A DNA stretch of 64,000 nucleotides from CALHVX01 sp964640725 (GCA_964640725.1 CAZXIJ010000003.1:156250-220249), one strand, 5' to 3'. Shown: positions 41,063 to 49,398, numbered from the stretch's first letter. Numbers and translations: made by a program. Notes: generated by a model not told the origin, from the sequence alone.

Positions 41063-41511
41063 ACGACACCATTACCAGCTTTGGCTGGCCGGAAACGCTG
41101 ATCGGTGAGAGCGAACACTGGGTAGCGCTGCTGCGACCGCAGCAAGCAACGCTCGGCGCTCTGGTGTTGGCCTGCAAAGAAGATGCGCAGGCCCTGCACG
41201 CCCTGAGCCCGGCAGCATTGGCTGACATGCCTGGCATGATGCAGCGCTGCGAGCAGCTCTTGAGCGCTGCCTTCAGCTACGACAAGGTCAATCACCTGAT
41301 GCTCATGATGGTGGACCCGCACGTGCACTACCACGTGCTGCCGCGGTACAGCACGCCGCAGCGCTGTCCGGTCGAAGCACTGGAAGATGTGGTCTTCGAA
41401 GACGCCGGCTGGCCGGCGCTGCCGCGGCTCGATGCGCCCACCGCGCTGTCGGCGACGCAACATGCGGCGCTGGCAGCCATGTTGCGCGCGCGCTGGCCAG
41501 CCAGTCACTGA
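41059..41511 (+). CDS. HIT-domain protein of the lipid locus
   Basis: A 150-residue histidine-triad protein with DPHVHYHVLPRY as the triad (H-x-H-x-H). The N-terminal half (HWVALLRPQQATLGALVLACK) fits the HIT core. HIT enzymes cleave nucleoside-monophosphate conjugates, and some act as phosphorylases. Coupled by a GTGA overlap to the nucleotidyltransferase gene, it may hydrolyse or recycle CDP/CMP intermediates of head-group synthesis. It ends the first operon of the locus, convergent with the LptA-like gene. Confidence 0.8.
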   Translation: MNDTITSFGWPETLIGESEHWVALLRPQQATLGALVLACKEDAQALHALSPAALADMPGMMQRCEQLLSAAFSYDKVNHLMLMMVDPHVHYHVLPRYSTPQRCPVEALEDVVFEDAGWPALPRLDAPTALSATQHAALAAMLRARWPASH

Positions 41512-41529
41512 GCCCACCGGCGAGCTCAG
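41508..41529. terminator. Weak bidirectional hairpin between convergent genes
   Basis: CTGAGC (41508-41513) and GCTCAG (41524-41529) form a 6-bp stem with a 10-base loop, spanning the gap between the HIT gene stop and the LptA-like gene stop. Neither side has a U-tract, so termination by this hairpin alone is doubtful. Confidence 0.25.
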
Positions 41530-42198
41530 CTAGTTTGGTTCCAGCACCTCGTCGATTGCCGGGTCCAGGGTAAAACGCACGCCGCCCTCGCCGGCGGCCC
41601 TCAAGGTCTCGGTGGCCAGGTCGTAAACCAGACGCTCGCCCCGGAGCACCTTGCCGTCCTCTTCCACCAGGCCGCGGCCGGTGACGACCAGCTGCTCCGG
41701 CTCCCGTTCGTAAACGATCCGCTGACCTTCCGCATAGAAGCTGGCCGTTTCCCGGGTCAAGGTCGAGGCGGCCGACCCGGGGGCAGCATCGCGACGACGC
41801 AGCCACAGCCTCGCTGGTTGCTCGGCCACCCCATAGAGATCGACCCGGCGCGGCATGGCCAGCTCGCCCAGCACGCGCCCGCTCACAGCGGTCAGCCGCC
41901 AGTGGGTGCCAGCCATCGTCAGGCCACCGCTCAGAAACAGCTCTCTGGACGTTGGCGCCTCCCGCAAGACCCCCGCATCAATGCTGATCGTATCCGCAGC
42001 TTCAACCAGCGGCCGATAGCCTGCTCGGGGCGCCGCAGCTTGGGCGGCTGCGAGCCCCGCAGCCGCGATGAGCGCGGCCACACACAGGCTGGCGGTCGCT
42101 TTGCGCGCGCAAGGCGGCAGCGCAAACAGTGGCACGCGGCTGCGCCGGAGGCTGCGGCCACAGCCACGGCGACGGTTCGGCAAGGGCTGACGGCCCAT
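41530..42198 (-). CDS. LptA/OstA-like periplasmic protein
   Basis: A 222-residue exported protein. The signal segment ASLCVAALIAAAGLAAAQAAA ends near residue 52 and the mature part is strand-rich. ETASFYAEGQRIVYEREPEQLVVTGRGLVEEDGKVLRGERLVYDLATETLRAAG is arranged like the OstA/LptA repeat, in which antiparallel strands stack into a bridge that carries LPS across the periplasm. ATG 42198 was chosen over the longer upstream frame, as that would overlap the LptF-like gene. Divergent from LptF and LptG genes (38-base gap), so it probably belongs to a transport device with them. Whether its cargo is LPS or sphingolipid is open. Confidence 0.65.
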   Translation of the reverse strand: MGRQPLPNRRRGCGRSLRRSRVPLFALPPCARKATASLCVAALIAAAGLAAAQAAAPRAGYRPLVEAADTISIDAGVLREAPTSRELFLSGGLTMAGTHWRLTAVSGRVLGELAMPRRVDLYGVAEQPARLWLRRRDAAPGSAASTLTRETASFYAEGQRIVYEREPEQLVVTGRGLVEEDGKVLRGERLVYDLATETLRAAGEGGVRFTLDPAIDEVLEPN

Positions 42199-42236
42199 GG
42201 TCGGCAGTGCTCCCGGAACGCAAAGGTCGGCGAAGT

Positions 42237-43442
42237 ATGGCACCATCGCCGGGCTCCAGCGTTCCGGACCCACCCGCCTTGCTGATCGATCGCTACCTGA
42301 TTCGCGAGGTCACCGCCCCCTTTGCGCTCATCGCAGCGTTACTCTTGGGCATCTTTTTGACCTTCAGTGTCAGCCGCTACCTGGCAGAAGCGGTCGATGG
42401 CCTGATTCCGCCGATGGCGATCGCCCAGCTCACCAGCCTGCGGGGAGTGATCGCGCTGGAGGTATTGCTGCCCCTGGCCTTCTACCTGGCCACGCTGCTC
42501 TCCTTAAGCCGGCTGCACGGCGACTTCGAGATCACCGCGCTGCGCGCCAGCGGCATTTCCGAAAGCCGTTTCCTGTGGCCGCTTCTGCGTCTGGCACTGC
42601 TCCTGTGCGCGCTCATTGGCCTGCTGTCCTGGCTGGTGCGGCCATGGGCCTATGCCGAGATTTACCGCATCGAACACCAGGCTGCAGCCGCCATGGCGTT
42701 GGACCGGATTCGTGCCGGCCAGTTTTACCAGGCAAACCGCCGCAGCGACGGGCTGCGCGAGAGCAGCCGGGCGGTCTTCATCACCGACCTTGACCGCTCG
42801 CGCACCGAACTCGAGGGCGTGTTCGTGCGCACGCGCAGCAGCGCCCCCGAGAGCACGACCCTCGAGATCGTGACCGCGCCCCGCGGAGTGCTCACGCCCT
42901 ACGTCACCGCAAGCGCCCACCGGCTACTGCTGCAGGATGCCACCGTGATGCGGCTGGCCGCACCGACGACGCTGGCCGGCGGCGCCGGGCCGCAGCAGGA
43001 CCCCCAGGCCCTGACCGCGCGCGCAACGGTGCTTGGCCGCTTCGATCGCTTTGACATGCAGCTCGACGTTCCGACCGCCGACAGCCATGGCCTGAAGCTG
43101 AAGGCGCTGCCAGGGTCCTGGCTGGGCCACACGGTGCTCGACCTGAACGCAGGCTTTGCCCCGCAGCGCGCCGAGCGTGATTGGCGACTGTCCGCGCCGC
43201 TGGTACCCCTGGTCCTGACGCTGCTGGCCTTGCCGCTGGCGCGCACGACACCGCGACGCAGCCCCTTTGCGCGCGTGGTGATCGCTGCGCTGCTGTACGC
43301 GGCGTACTACAACCTGATTGGCCTGGGGCGCAGCGCCGTCGAGCAAGGCACCTTGCCCTCTCTGCTGCCGGTGGTGCTGGCACCGCTGCTCGTTCTCCTG
43401 CCGATCCTGGCGCTGGGCCGCAATCGACGACCCGACCGATGA
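42237..43442 (+). CDS. lptF: LptF-like permease (YjgP/YjgQ family)
   Basis: A 401-residue inner-membrane protein of the LptF/LptG family. RYLIREVTAPFALIAALLLGIFLTFSVSRYLAEAV is the first helix; helices near 60-130 surround LRASGISESRFLWPLLRLA, the coupling-helix region that docks LptB; a periplasmic jellyroll follows (about 140-300), then three helices at the C-terminus (SAPLVPLVLTLLALPLARTTPR). ATG 42237 was chosen. The stop overlaps the LptG start (ATGA). In LPS export LptF and LptG bind the ATPase LptB and pass lipid to LptC and LptA. Here the genes lie among sphingolipid enzymes, not with lptB/lptC, so a paralogous ceramide-lipid exporter is likely. Confidence 0.8.
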   Translation: MAPSPGSSVPDPPALLIDRYLIREVTAPFALIAALLLGIFLTFSVSRYLAEAVDGLIPPMAIAQLTSLRGVIALEVLLPLAFYLATLLSLSRLHGDFEITALRASGISESRFLWPLLRLALLLCALIGLLSWLVRPWAYAEIYRIEHQAAAAMALDRIRAGQFYQANRRSDGLRESSRAVFITDLDRSRTELEGVFVRTRSSAPESTTLEIVTAPRGVLTPYVTASAHRLLLQDATVMRLAAPTTLAGGAGPQQDPQALTARATVLGRFDRFDMQLDVPTADSHGLKLKALPGSWLGHTVLDLNAGFAPQRAERDWRLSAPLVPLVLTLLALPLARTTPRRSPFARVVIAALLYAAYYNLIGLGRSAVEQGTLPSLLPVVLAPLLVLLPILALGRNRRPDR

Positions 43443-44569
43443 TGGCCCGCTACGATCAGGTGATCGCCCGCGCCTTCGCGCTCGGCATGGTGCCGGTCGG
43501 GATCCTGCTGCTGGCCCTGTTCGGGTTTCTGATGCTGGCCGAGGCGCTGGAGGACGTCGGACAGGGACGCTTCAGCACCACCGACGCGATCCTCGTGACC
43601 GCACTGCGGCTGCCGCGCATCCTGATCGATCTGCTGCCCGTAGTGGTGCTCCTCGGCGGCCTGCTCGGTCTTGGCAGGCTGGCAGCAGGCTCGGAACTGA
43701 TCGCGCTCCGAGCTGCCGGGCAGTCGCCGCTCCGGCAGGCGCGGCCCGCGCTGTGGGTGCTGGCACTGCTCATCGTCGCCGACGTCTACCTCTCGCTGCA
43801 GGTCATTCCCGGCGCCGAGCTGAACGCCAACCGGCTCAGCACCCAGGCGCTGGCCGGGGCCGTACCGGACGTGCTGCTCGCCGATGCGAGCACGGCCACA
43901 CCGCTGGATGGGCTGGCCGCGCAAACAGACAGCGACGGCGCATTCTGGACCCGCGACCGCCGCGGCTATCTGCGCGTCAACGGCCTGGACCGGGGCCGGA
44001 CACCCCTGGACATCGAGATCTATCGCCGCAACGAGCAGGGCGCGATCGTGCGCACCATCACCGCCGCCCGCGCCATCGAAGTTGGCACCGATACCTGGCT
44101 GCTGGAGGACGTGCGGATCTGGGAGCCATCAGCTGCAGGCCCGGCCGTGACCGTTCACAAGCGTTGGCGCTGGCCGTCCTTCGTGCAGGAAGCGGAGCTG
44201 TCGCGACTGATCTTGCCGGCTGCAGCCCTGTCCCCGGTGGACCTGCGCAGCTATATCGACGATCTGGATCGCCGGGGACTGGATAGCCAGCGCTACCGGG
44301 TGGCCTGGTGGCAGAGCGTGCTGCGACCGCTGTCGCTGCTGGCCATGACCTTGCTGGCGGTCGCCATGGTGCAGGGCTCTCTGCGTCGGCTGCCTCTGGG
44401 CAGCCGGGTCGCCCTCGGGGCCCTGCTGGGCATCGGCAACTATCTGTTCGAGCAAAGCAGCAGCCAACTGGCAGTGCTGCTCGGGGGCAACGCGCTCGCG
44501 ATCGCCCTGGTACCAAGGCTGCTCCTGTTGGCCCTGGCGCTGGGCGCCCTCGCCCGCCGCACGCCCTGA
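43439..44569 (+). CDS. lptG: LptG-like permease (YjgP/YjgQ family)
   Basis: A 376-residue partner of the LptF-like protein. Six hydrophobic segments flank the periplasmic domain; LIALRAAGQSPLRQARPALWVL is the coupling-helix region. GYLRVNGLDRGRTPLDIEIYR belongs to the jellyroll strands and LRPLSLLAMTLLAVAMVQGSLRR to the C-terminal helices. ATG 43439 overlaps the LptF stop by four bases. As with LptF, the location argues for export of a lipid made by this locus. The LptB ATPase would have to be shared with the normal LPS system. Confidence 0.8.
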   Translation: MMARYDQVIARAFALGMVPVGILLLALFGFLMLAEALEDVGQGRFSTTDAILVTALRLPRILIDLLPVVVLLGGLLGLGRLAAGSELIALRAAGQSPLRQARPALWVLALLIVADVYLSLQVIPGAELNANRLSTQALAGAVPDVLLADASTATPLDGLAAQTDSDGAFWTRDRRGYLRVNGLDRGRTPLDIEIYRRNEQGAIVRTITAARAIEVGTDTWLLEDVRIWEPSAAGPAVTVHKRWRWPSFVQEAELSRLILPAAALSPVDLRSYIDDLDRRGLDSQRYRVAWWQSVLRPLSLLAMTLLAVAMVQGSLRRLPLGSRVALGALLGIGNYLFEQSSSQLAVLLGGNALAIALVPRLLLLALALGALARRTP

Positions 44570-44631
44570 CGACCCGCGAGGCAGATGCGGCCCTGGCTGG
44601 AATTCGCTAACCTCCGCGCACTTTTCTGGCA

Positions 44632-45870
44632 ATGAGCACCATGGTCGTACCTGTTCGCGTCATCGGCGACAGCCAGATTCATCTGTGGCACCTGGACTCC
44701 ACGACCCGGCTGCAACGGCAGATCGCTGCGGAAAGCACTCTGACGCAAGACCACGAGCCGACCACGGCAGCGAGTCCATTGCTGCTCGTGTCAGCCGCGT
44801 TCCTTTACGAGGGCGCCACGCTGCGACAGCTCGCAGCCCGGCCAGGAACACTGCTGGTGGATCCGGCCAGCCAGCGAGTCGCCGTGGTCAGCCTCGCTGC
44901 CGGCCACAGCGAGACCGATCTCGCGCAGGCCGTCGCCCTGCTCGACGAGGCACCGACACCCACCAAATCCTTACGGGCGCTAACGCCCGCAGACATCGCG
45001 GTATACGACGGCAAGCTGCGCAGGCATTCGGTGCCGACCCTCGCACGGCTCGAGCCGGAAGCCGCGGAGCGGCTCGAAGACCAGCTCTACGGAGCCGCTT
45101 ACAAGGGCATCACGGACCTGGTGACCAAGTGGCTGTGGCCACGGCCCGCCAGGGTCGGGGTGCGTTGGTGCGCGGCCCTGAACCTCACGCCCAACCAGGT
45201 CACCCTGTTCGGCGCCGCGCTCATGCTGCTGGCGCTCTGGGCTTTCGCCGTTGGCGCCTTTGCCATCGGCCTCGCCGCCGGCTGGCTGATGACCTACCTG
45301 GATACGGTAGACGGCAAGCTGGCGCGCGTGCGCGTGCAGTCGAGCCCCATCGGACACGTGCTCGATCACGGCATGGACATCATCCATCCGCCGTTCTGGT
45401 ATCTGGCCTGGGCCTGGGGCCTGCCGGCCAACGCAGCGATCTGGAACAGCTGGGACCTGGCAACGCTCGCCACCTGGATCTTTGCAGGCTACCTGGGCGG
45501 GCGGGTGATCGAGGGTCTGTTCCACAGCCTGGGCGAGTGCAGCATGTTTGCCTGGCGTCCGTTCGATGCCTGGTTCCGCCTGATCACCGGCCGGCGCAAC
45601 CCGTGCATGATTCTGCTTACCGTCGGCGTTGCGATCGGGCGCCCGGACCTGGGGCTGCTCTGGGTGGTGTGGTGGACCCTGCTGTCCACCGCGATATTGG
45701 GGCTGCGTTTGCTCTACGCGGCCATGGTGCGTTTGCGCAGCGGCCCCCTGACGTCCTGGCTGGCTGACGGCGAAGCCGCGGCCCGGCGACACCCCGGGAG
45801 CTATCGCACCTTTGCCCGGACCCGCGCCGCCTACGGTTCCGCCAACAACGCTGCCGCCAGTCATGGCTGA
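44632..45870 (+). CDS. CDP-alcohol phosphatidyltransferase with N-terminal extension
   Basis: A 412-residue membrane enzyme. Residues 1-150 are a soluble domain with no clear match; LLVSAAFLYEGATLRQL and YDGKLRRHSVPTLARLEPEA hint at a decayed nucleotidyltransferase as in bifunctional inositol-phosphate cytidylyltransferase/DIPP synthase. From about 180 the CDP-alcohol transferase fold begins with LTPNQVTLFGAALMLLALWAF. Asp224, Asp227, Gly228, Ala231, Arg232, Gly241, Asp245 and Asp249 give the complete D-x2-D-G-x2-A-R-x8-G-x3-D-x3-D signature. It should join a phosphoalcohol to a lipid or a lipid phosphate to an alcohol, with CMP release. Its 3' end overlaps the Tam41-like gene by eight bases. 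A 62-base gap separates it from LptG. Confidence 0.82.
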   Translation: MSTMVVPVRVIGDSQIHLWHLDSTTRLQRQIAAESTLTQDHEPTTAASPLLLVSAAFLYEGATLRQLAARPGTLLVDPASQRVAVVSLAAGHSETDLAQAVALLDEAPTPTKSLRALTPADIAVYDGKLRRHSVPTLARLEPEAAERLEDQLYGAAYKGITDLVTKWLWPRPARVGVRWCAALNLTPNQVTLFGAALMLLALWAFAVGAFAIGLAAGWLMTYLDTVDGKLARVRVQSSPIGHVLDHGMDIIHPPFWYLAWAWGLPANAAIWNSWDLATLATWIFAGYLGGRVIEGLFHSLGECSMFAWRPFDAWFRLITGRRNPCMILLTVGVAIGRPDLGLLWVVWWTLLSTAILGLRLLYAAMVRLRSGPLTSWLADGEAAARRHPGSYRTFARTRAAYGSANNAAASHG

Positions 45871-46837
45871 GGCAAGCCCGCTGAGCCTGCAGGAGACGCT
45901 CGCGCAGCTGGACGCACCGGCGGGCCAGGATCCCGCTCTGGCGCATCTGACCGAGCAGCTGCAGCGGCGCTACGGCGCGGCGCTGCTCGGCATCTGGCTC
46001 TACGGCTCGTATCTGCGCGGCAAGCGCGACACGCTCATCGACTTCTACCTGGTGCTGGACGATCAGGCGCTGCGTCCGGAACCGCGCTGGCAACAGTGGC
46101 TGGAACGTGCCCTGCCCCCCAACGTTTACTACCTGCCCCGCAGCGAAGCGGGGAGCGGTGCGACGGCCAACGCCCATGCAAAATACGCGACCATTGCTGC
46201 CAGCGCGCTGCAGGGCCAGCTGGAAACCGGCGGACACAGCTACTTCTGGGCGCGCCTGGCCCAACCCTGCAGGCTGCTCTGGGCTCGGGACCATGACGCC
46301 CGGGCGCACATGCTGCAGCTCCGAGCCAGCGCTGTCACTCGAGCGCTGCGCGAAGCGCGCCAGCTGATGCCCCAGGCCCAGGACCCCCTGACACCGTGGA
46401 CAGCCCTGTTTCGGCAGACCTACCGGGCTGAGCTGCGCAGCGAGCCGCCGGAGCGAGCGGACGCCATCGTGGCGCAGGAACAGGACTACTTCCGGACATT
46501 AAGCGAGGCCGTGCCGCACAGCGCGAAGCCGACACTGCAGGCCGAGAACTCGTCCTTGGTGGAGGACTCGTCCTCGGTGGAGGACGCGTCCTCTATCGAG
46601 GACGCGGGCACCCTGACAAAGCGCTGGCAACAGCGGCGGCGCCAGGGAAAGCTGCTGTCACTGCTGCGCCTCATGAAAGCCTCGCTCACCTTCAGTAACG
46701 GTCTGGACTACCTGCTGTGGAAAGTGGAGCGACACAGCGGGGTCCGGCTGGAGGCCACCCCGAGCCAACGGCGCTATCCCTTGCTGCTGGCCTGGCCACT
46801 GGTGTGGCGGGCCTGGCGCGCCGGCGGCTTTCGCTAG
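45863..46837 (+). CDS. Tam41-like nucleotidyltransferase (candidate CDP-lipid synthase)
   Basis: A 324-residue protein. LLGIWLYGSYLRGKRDTLIDFYLVLDD (41-67) looks like the active site of Tam41, the CDP-diacylglycerol synthase of mitochondria: Gly-Ser (48-49) for the nucleotide, then Asp60 and the Asp66-Asp67 pair for metal. AKYATIAASALQGQLETGGHSYFWARLAQPCRLLWARD and the C-terminal LLRLMKASLTFSNGLDYLLWKVERHSG correspond to the helical rest of that family. The gene overlaps the CDP-alcohol transferase gene, the natural partner of a CDP-lipid synthase. Inference: it may make a CDP-ceramide or CDP-DAG used by that partner. Residues 228-248 hold a threefold SSxVED repeat. Not a recognised gene; family by motif. 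Confidence 0.55.
   Translation: MAEASPLSLQETLAQLDAPAGQDPALAHLTEQLQRRYGAALLGIWLYGSYLRGKRDTLIDFYLVLDDQALRPEPRWQQWLERALPPNVYYLPRSEAGSGATANAHAKYATIAASALQGQLETGGHSYFWARLAQPCRLLWARDHDARAHMLQLRASAVTRALREARQLMPQAQDPLTPWTALFRQTYRAELRSEPPERADAIVAQEQDYFRTLSEAVPHSAKPTLQAENSSLVEDSSSVEDASSIEDAGTLTKRWQQRRRQGKLLSLLRLMKASLTFSNGLDYLLWKVERHSGVRLEATPSQRRYPLLLAWPLVWRAWRAGGFR
46547..46606 (+). repeat. Three-copy 18-bp tandem repeat inside the Tam41-like gene
   Basis: Units at 46547-46564, 46565-46582 and 46583-46600 plus a partial copy encode NSSLVE/DSSSVE/DASSIE/DA. Copies 1 and 2 differ at two bases (AACTCG.../GACTCG... and T/C), copy 3 is more divergent. The unit is in frame, so slippage would change linker length by six residues without frameshift. 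The encoded acidic Ser-rich stretch is probably a flexible linker. Confidence 0.85.
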
Positions 46838-46840
46838 CCA

Positions 46841-48154
46841 ATGGCTGACAGCGCCGCCGACCCCGTCCCGCAGATGCTGCGCAACATTGCGCTGCTCCTG
46901 TCCGGGCGAGGGGTCGCCGCGGTCCTGGGCGTCCTCGCCACCATCATCATGGCCAAATCCCTCAGCGTCACCGAGTTCGGCGGCGTCGCGCTCATTCACG
47001 CCCTGGCCCTGCTCGTACGGGGCCTGCTGAACTTCAAGCCCTTCGAAGTTATTGTGCGCTACGGCGCCGATTCACAGACATCACCGGCAGCGTTTACCCA
47101 CCTACTGGGTTTCACTCGCTGCATGGACCACGCCAGCGCCGTGGCCGCATGCCTCCTGACCGCGTTGGTCGCAGCCTTGCTGAGCGATCGCCTGGGCATC
47201 GCCGCCACAGACCGGGGCCTCGCCATCGGCTACGCGCTGGTGCTGCTGGCTTCGGGCACCGGCAGCGCGAAGGGCATTCTGCGGCTGGACGGGCAGTTCG
47301 CCGTGCTCGGTCTCGCTCAGGCCATTGCGCCGGCCCTACGGCTGCTGGTGTTCGGAGCCTGCGCCTTGGCAGATGCGCCGTCGGCAGGGTTTCTGCTCGG
47401 CTTCGGGCTCGGCCTGCTGGGAGAGTACCTGCTGCTGCAATGGCTGGGCGCCCGGGCGGCCCGGGCCAGAGGGCAGCCGCTGCGAGCGGCACGCTTTTCC
47501 CCCGCGCGCCTGAGCCGGGAACACCCGGGCGTCTGGCGCCTGCTCAACGCCGTGTATTGGCAAAGCAACCTGGACCTCATTCCGAAGCATGCGGCCACAG
47601 TCCTTGCCGGCGGCCTGCTGGGCGCCGCAGCGGCTGGCCATCTGCGTCTGGCAAGGGAACTTGCCAGCGTGCTGACCGAACCTGCGACGCTGTTACGCCA
47701 GGCACTCTTTCCCGATCTGACAAGGCTGGCCACGAGCCCGGACCGCAGCGCGGGCGCCCTGCTCGGGACCGCCCTGCGTTTCGCCGTCGGCGCAACGCTC
47801 ATCGGCGCCGGCATGACCGCGGTGTTCTGGTGGCAGGGCGAAGCCATCGTGCATCTGGCCGCAGATGCCGGCTACCTGCCCGCGGCGTCGCTGACCGTGC
47901 TGCTCCTTGCCGCAGCTTCGCTCATGCTCGCAGCCAGCGTGTTTCGCGCTGCCGGCTACGCAACCGATCGCTCGCTTTCGCTGCTGGCTGTCGGCACGAT
48001 CGCCCAGATCGTCTACCTGGGGTTCTTTCTGAGCGGTAGCGAATCCTTTGGGCTGGCAGCGGTTGGCTGGGGCAGCATCGCCGCGGCACTCGTCAACGTG
48101 ATCGGCGCCGCTGTGATCCTGCAGCGGTCAGATTCAGGGTTCACCCGCGCCTAG
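46841..48154 (+). CDS. Polysaccharide-biosynthesis/MATE-like flippase family protein
   Basis: A 437-residue protein with about 12-14 hydrophobic segments and no large soluble domain. MLRNIALLLSGRGVAAVLGVLATIIMAKSLSVTEFGGVALI is the typical N-terminus of Wzx-type oligosaccharide or lipid flippases of the MOP superfamily; LGFTRCMDHASAVAACLLTALVAALL and RLLNAVYWQSNLDLIPKHAATVLAGGLLGAAAAGHLRLAREL follow in the same order. It starts 3 bases after the Tam41-like gene. A flippase in a lipid locus may turn the finished head-grouped lipid to the outer leaflet, ahead of the Lpt-like parts. The stop overlaps the convergent serine palmitoyltransferase gene by four bases. Confidence 0.72.
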   Translation: MADSAADPVPQMLRNIALLLSGRGVAAVLGVLATIIMAKSLSVTEFGGVALIHALALLVRGLLNFKPFEVIVRYGADSQTSPAAFTHLLGFTRCMDHASAVAACLLTALVAALLSDRLGIAATDRGLAIGYALVLLASGTGSAKGILRLDGQFAVLGLAQAIAPALRLLVFGACALADAPSAGFLLGFGLGLLGEYLLLQWLGARAARARGQPLRAARFSPARLSREHPGVWRLLNAVYWQSNLDLIPKHAATVLAGGLLGAAAAGHLRLARELASVLTEPATLLRQALFPDLTRLATSPDRSAGALLGTALRFAVGATLIGAGMTAVFWWQGEAIVHLAADAGYLPAASLTVLLLAAASLMLAASVFRAAGYATDRSLSLLAVGTIAQIVYLGFFLSGSESFGLAAVGWGSIAAALVNVIGAAVILQRSDSGFTRA

Positions 48155-49398
48155 GCGCTGACAAGCGCGGGCTTCAGCGGGCCGCAGTGCGCGTTAAAGG
48201 CCGCGATCAGCTCGTCGATCTGAGCCGGGCTGTGGGCCGCGCTGACACTCAGACGCAGCAAGCTGCCGCCGTCCGGCGACGCCGGCGGCACGATCAGATT
48301 CACGTACACCCCGGCGGCCAGGAGCGCCTGCCACGCGGCAATGACTTCATTGCGATCGCTGTGACGAACGGCGATGACCGGGCTGCACTCCGGTCCCAGG
48401 TGAAAGCCAGCGCTGGCAAGCCCCTGATACAGGTGCCTGGCGTTGCGCCACAGCGCCTCGCGATGGCTGCGGTCCCGACGCACAACGTCCAGCGCAGCGT
48501 GCACCGTGGCAACGACCGACGGGCACAGGGAAGCGGTAAAAATGTACGGGCGCGAAGCGTAGCGCAGCAGGTCAGTGATCGCATGGGGACTGACGCAGTA
48601 GCCGCCCGTTGCGCCAAGACTCTTGCTGAAGGTACCGACCACGAAATCGACCTGATCGAGAATGCCCGCGGCCTCCACCACGCCGCGACCCTGCTCGCCG
48701 TAGATGCCCAGAGAGTGTGCTTCGTCGACGAACAGGTAGGCGCCGTGACGGTTCTTGATCTCCGCAATTTCTGCGAGTGGCGCGGCATCCCCCAGAATGC
48801 TGTACAGCCCCTCGACCACGACCAGCGCCCGGCGCGCGTCCTGGCCGAGTCGCCGCAGCCGCTTGTCCAGGCTGTCCGGATCGTTGTGCTTAAACCGGTA
48901 GACGCGCACGCCGGCCAGCTTGCAGCCGTCATACAGGCTCGCGTGGGCATCGGCGTCCAGCAACACCGCATCGTCCGGGCCGACCAGAGCGTTCAGCACC
49001 CCCAGGTTTGCGGCGTAGCCGGTGGAGAACAGCATGCCGTGCGGCATGCCGTAAAAATCCGCAAAGGCACGCTCCAGCGCTTCGTGTCCGCTGTAGTTGC
49101 CGTTGGCCATGCGCGAGCCGGTGGTGCCAGTGCCGAAGCGGGCCAGCGCGTCCTGGCCCGCAGCAACGCAGTCCGGGTGGAAAGTCAGTCCCAGGTAGTT
49201 ATTGGTGCCCGCCAGCAACAGCCGGCGCCCGTCGCTCATCGCCTCGGTGGGCGAGAGCAAAGCGTCGATCACCACCCGGGTCGGGTCTTCGCCGTGGCTG
49301 GCCATCTCGTCTCGAGCCGCGCGAACGAGCGCGAACTTGTCGAGCAAGTCGACCGGCGCGTCCGCCGCTGCCTTGAGGTCATCGGGGCTGGCACTCAT
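48151..49398 (-). CDS. spt: Alpha-oxoamine synthase, serine palmitoyltransferase-like
   Basis: A 415-residue PLP enzyme of the alpha-oxoamine synthase family (Spt, AONS, KBL, ALAS). ANGNYSGHEALERAFADFYG, VDEAHSLGIYG with Asp225 and His228, and VVGTFSKSLGATGGY with the PLP lysine Lys259 are all conserved. Serine palmitoyltransferase condenses L-serine with an acyl thioester to form 3-ketosphinganine. Choice of Spt over AONS comes from context: an ACP gene overlaps its start (ATGA) and a reductase-like epimerase follows upstream, as in the Caulobacter spt-acpR-cerR group, with N-acyltransferase and acyl ligase genes nearby and no other biotin genes. Cytoplasmic or peripheral on the membrane. 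Confidence 0.8.
   Translation of the reverse strand: MSASPDDLKAAADAPVDLLDKFALVRAARDEMASHGEDPTRVVIDALLSPTEAMSDGRRLLLAGTNNYLGLTFHPDCVAAGQDALARFGTGTTGSRMANGNYSGHEALERAFADFYGMPHGMLFSTGYAANLGVLNALVGPDDAVLLDADAHASLYDGCKLAGVRVYRFKHNDPDSLDKRLRRLGQDARRALVVVEGLYSILGDAAPLAEIAEIKNRHGAYLFVDEAHSLGIYGEQGRGVVEAAGILDQVDFVVGTFSKSLGATGGYCVSPHAITDLLRYASRPYIFTASLCPSVVATVHAALDVVRRDRSHREALWRNARHLYQGLASAGFHLGPECSPVIAVRHSDRNEVIAAWQALLAAGVYVNLIVPPASPDGGSLLRLSVSAAHSPAQIDELIAAFNAHCGPLKPALVSA

Noticed and set aside
46547..46606. Repeat array as CRISPR or phase-variable promoter
   Set aside because: Three contiguous 18-bp units without spacers, in frame inside a gene; a coding repeat only.
48151..49398. Biotin synthesis (8-amino-7-oxononanoate synthase)
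   Set aside because: No other bio genes are present; ACP, reductase and N-acyltransferase neighbours favour serine palmitoyltransferase.
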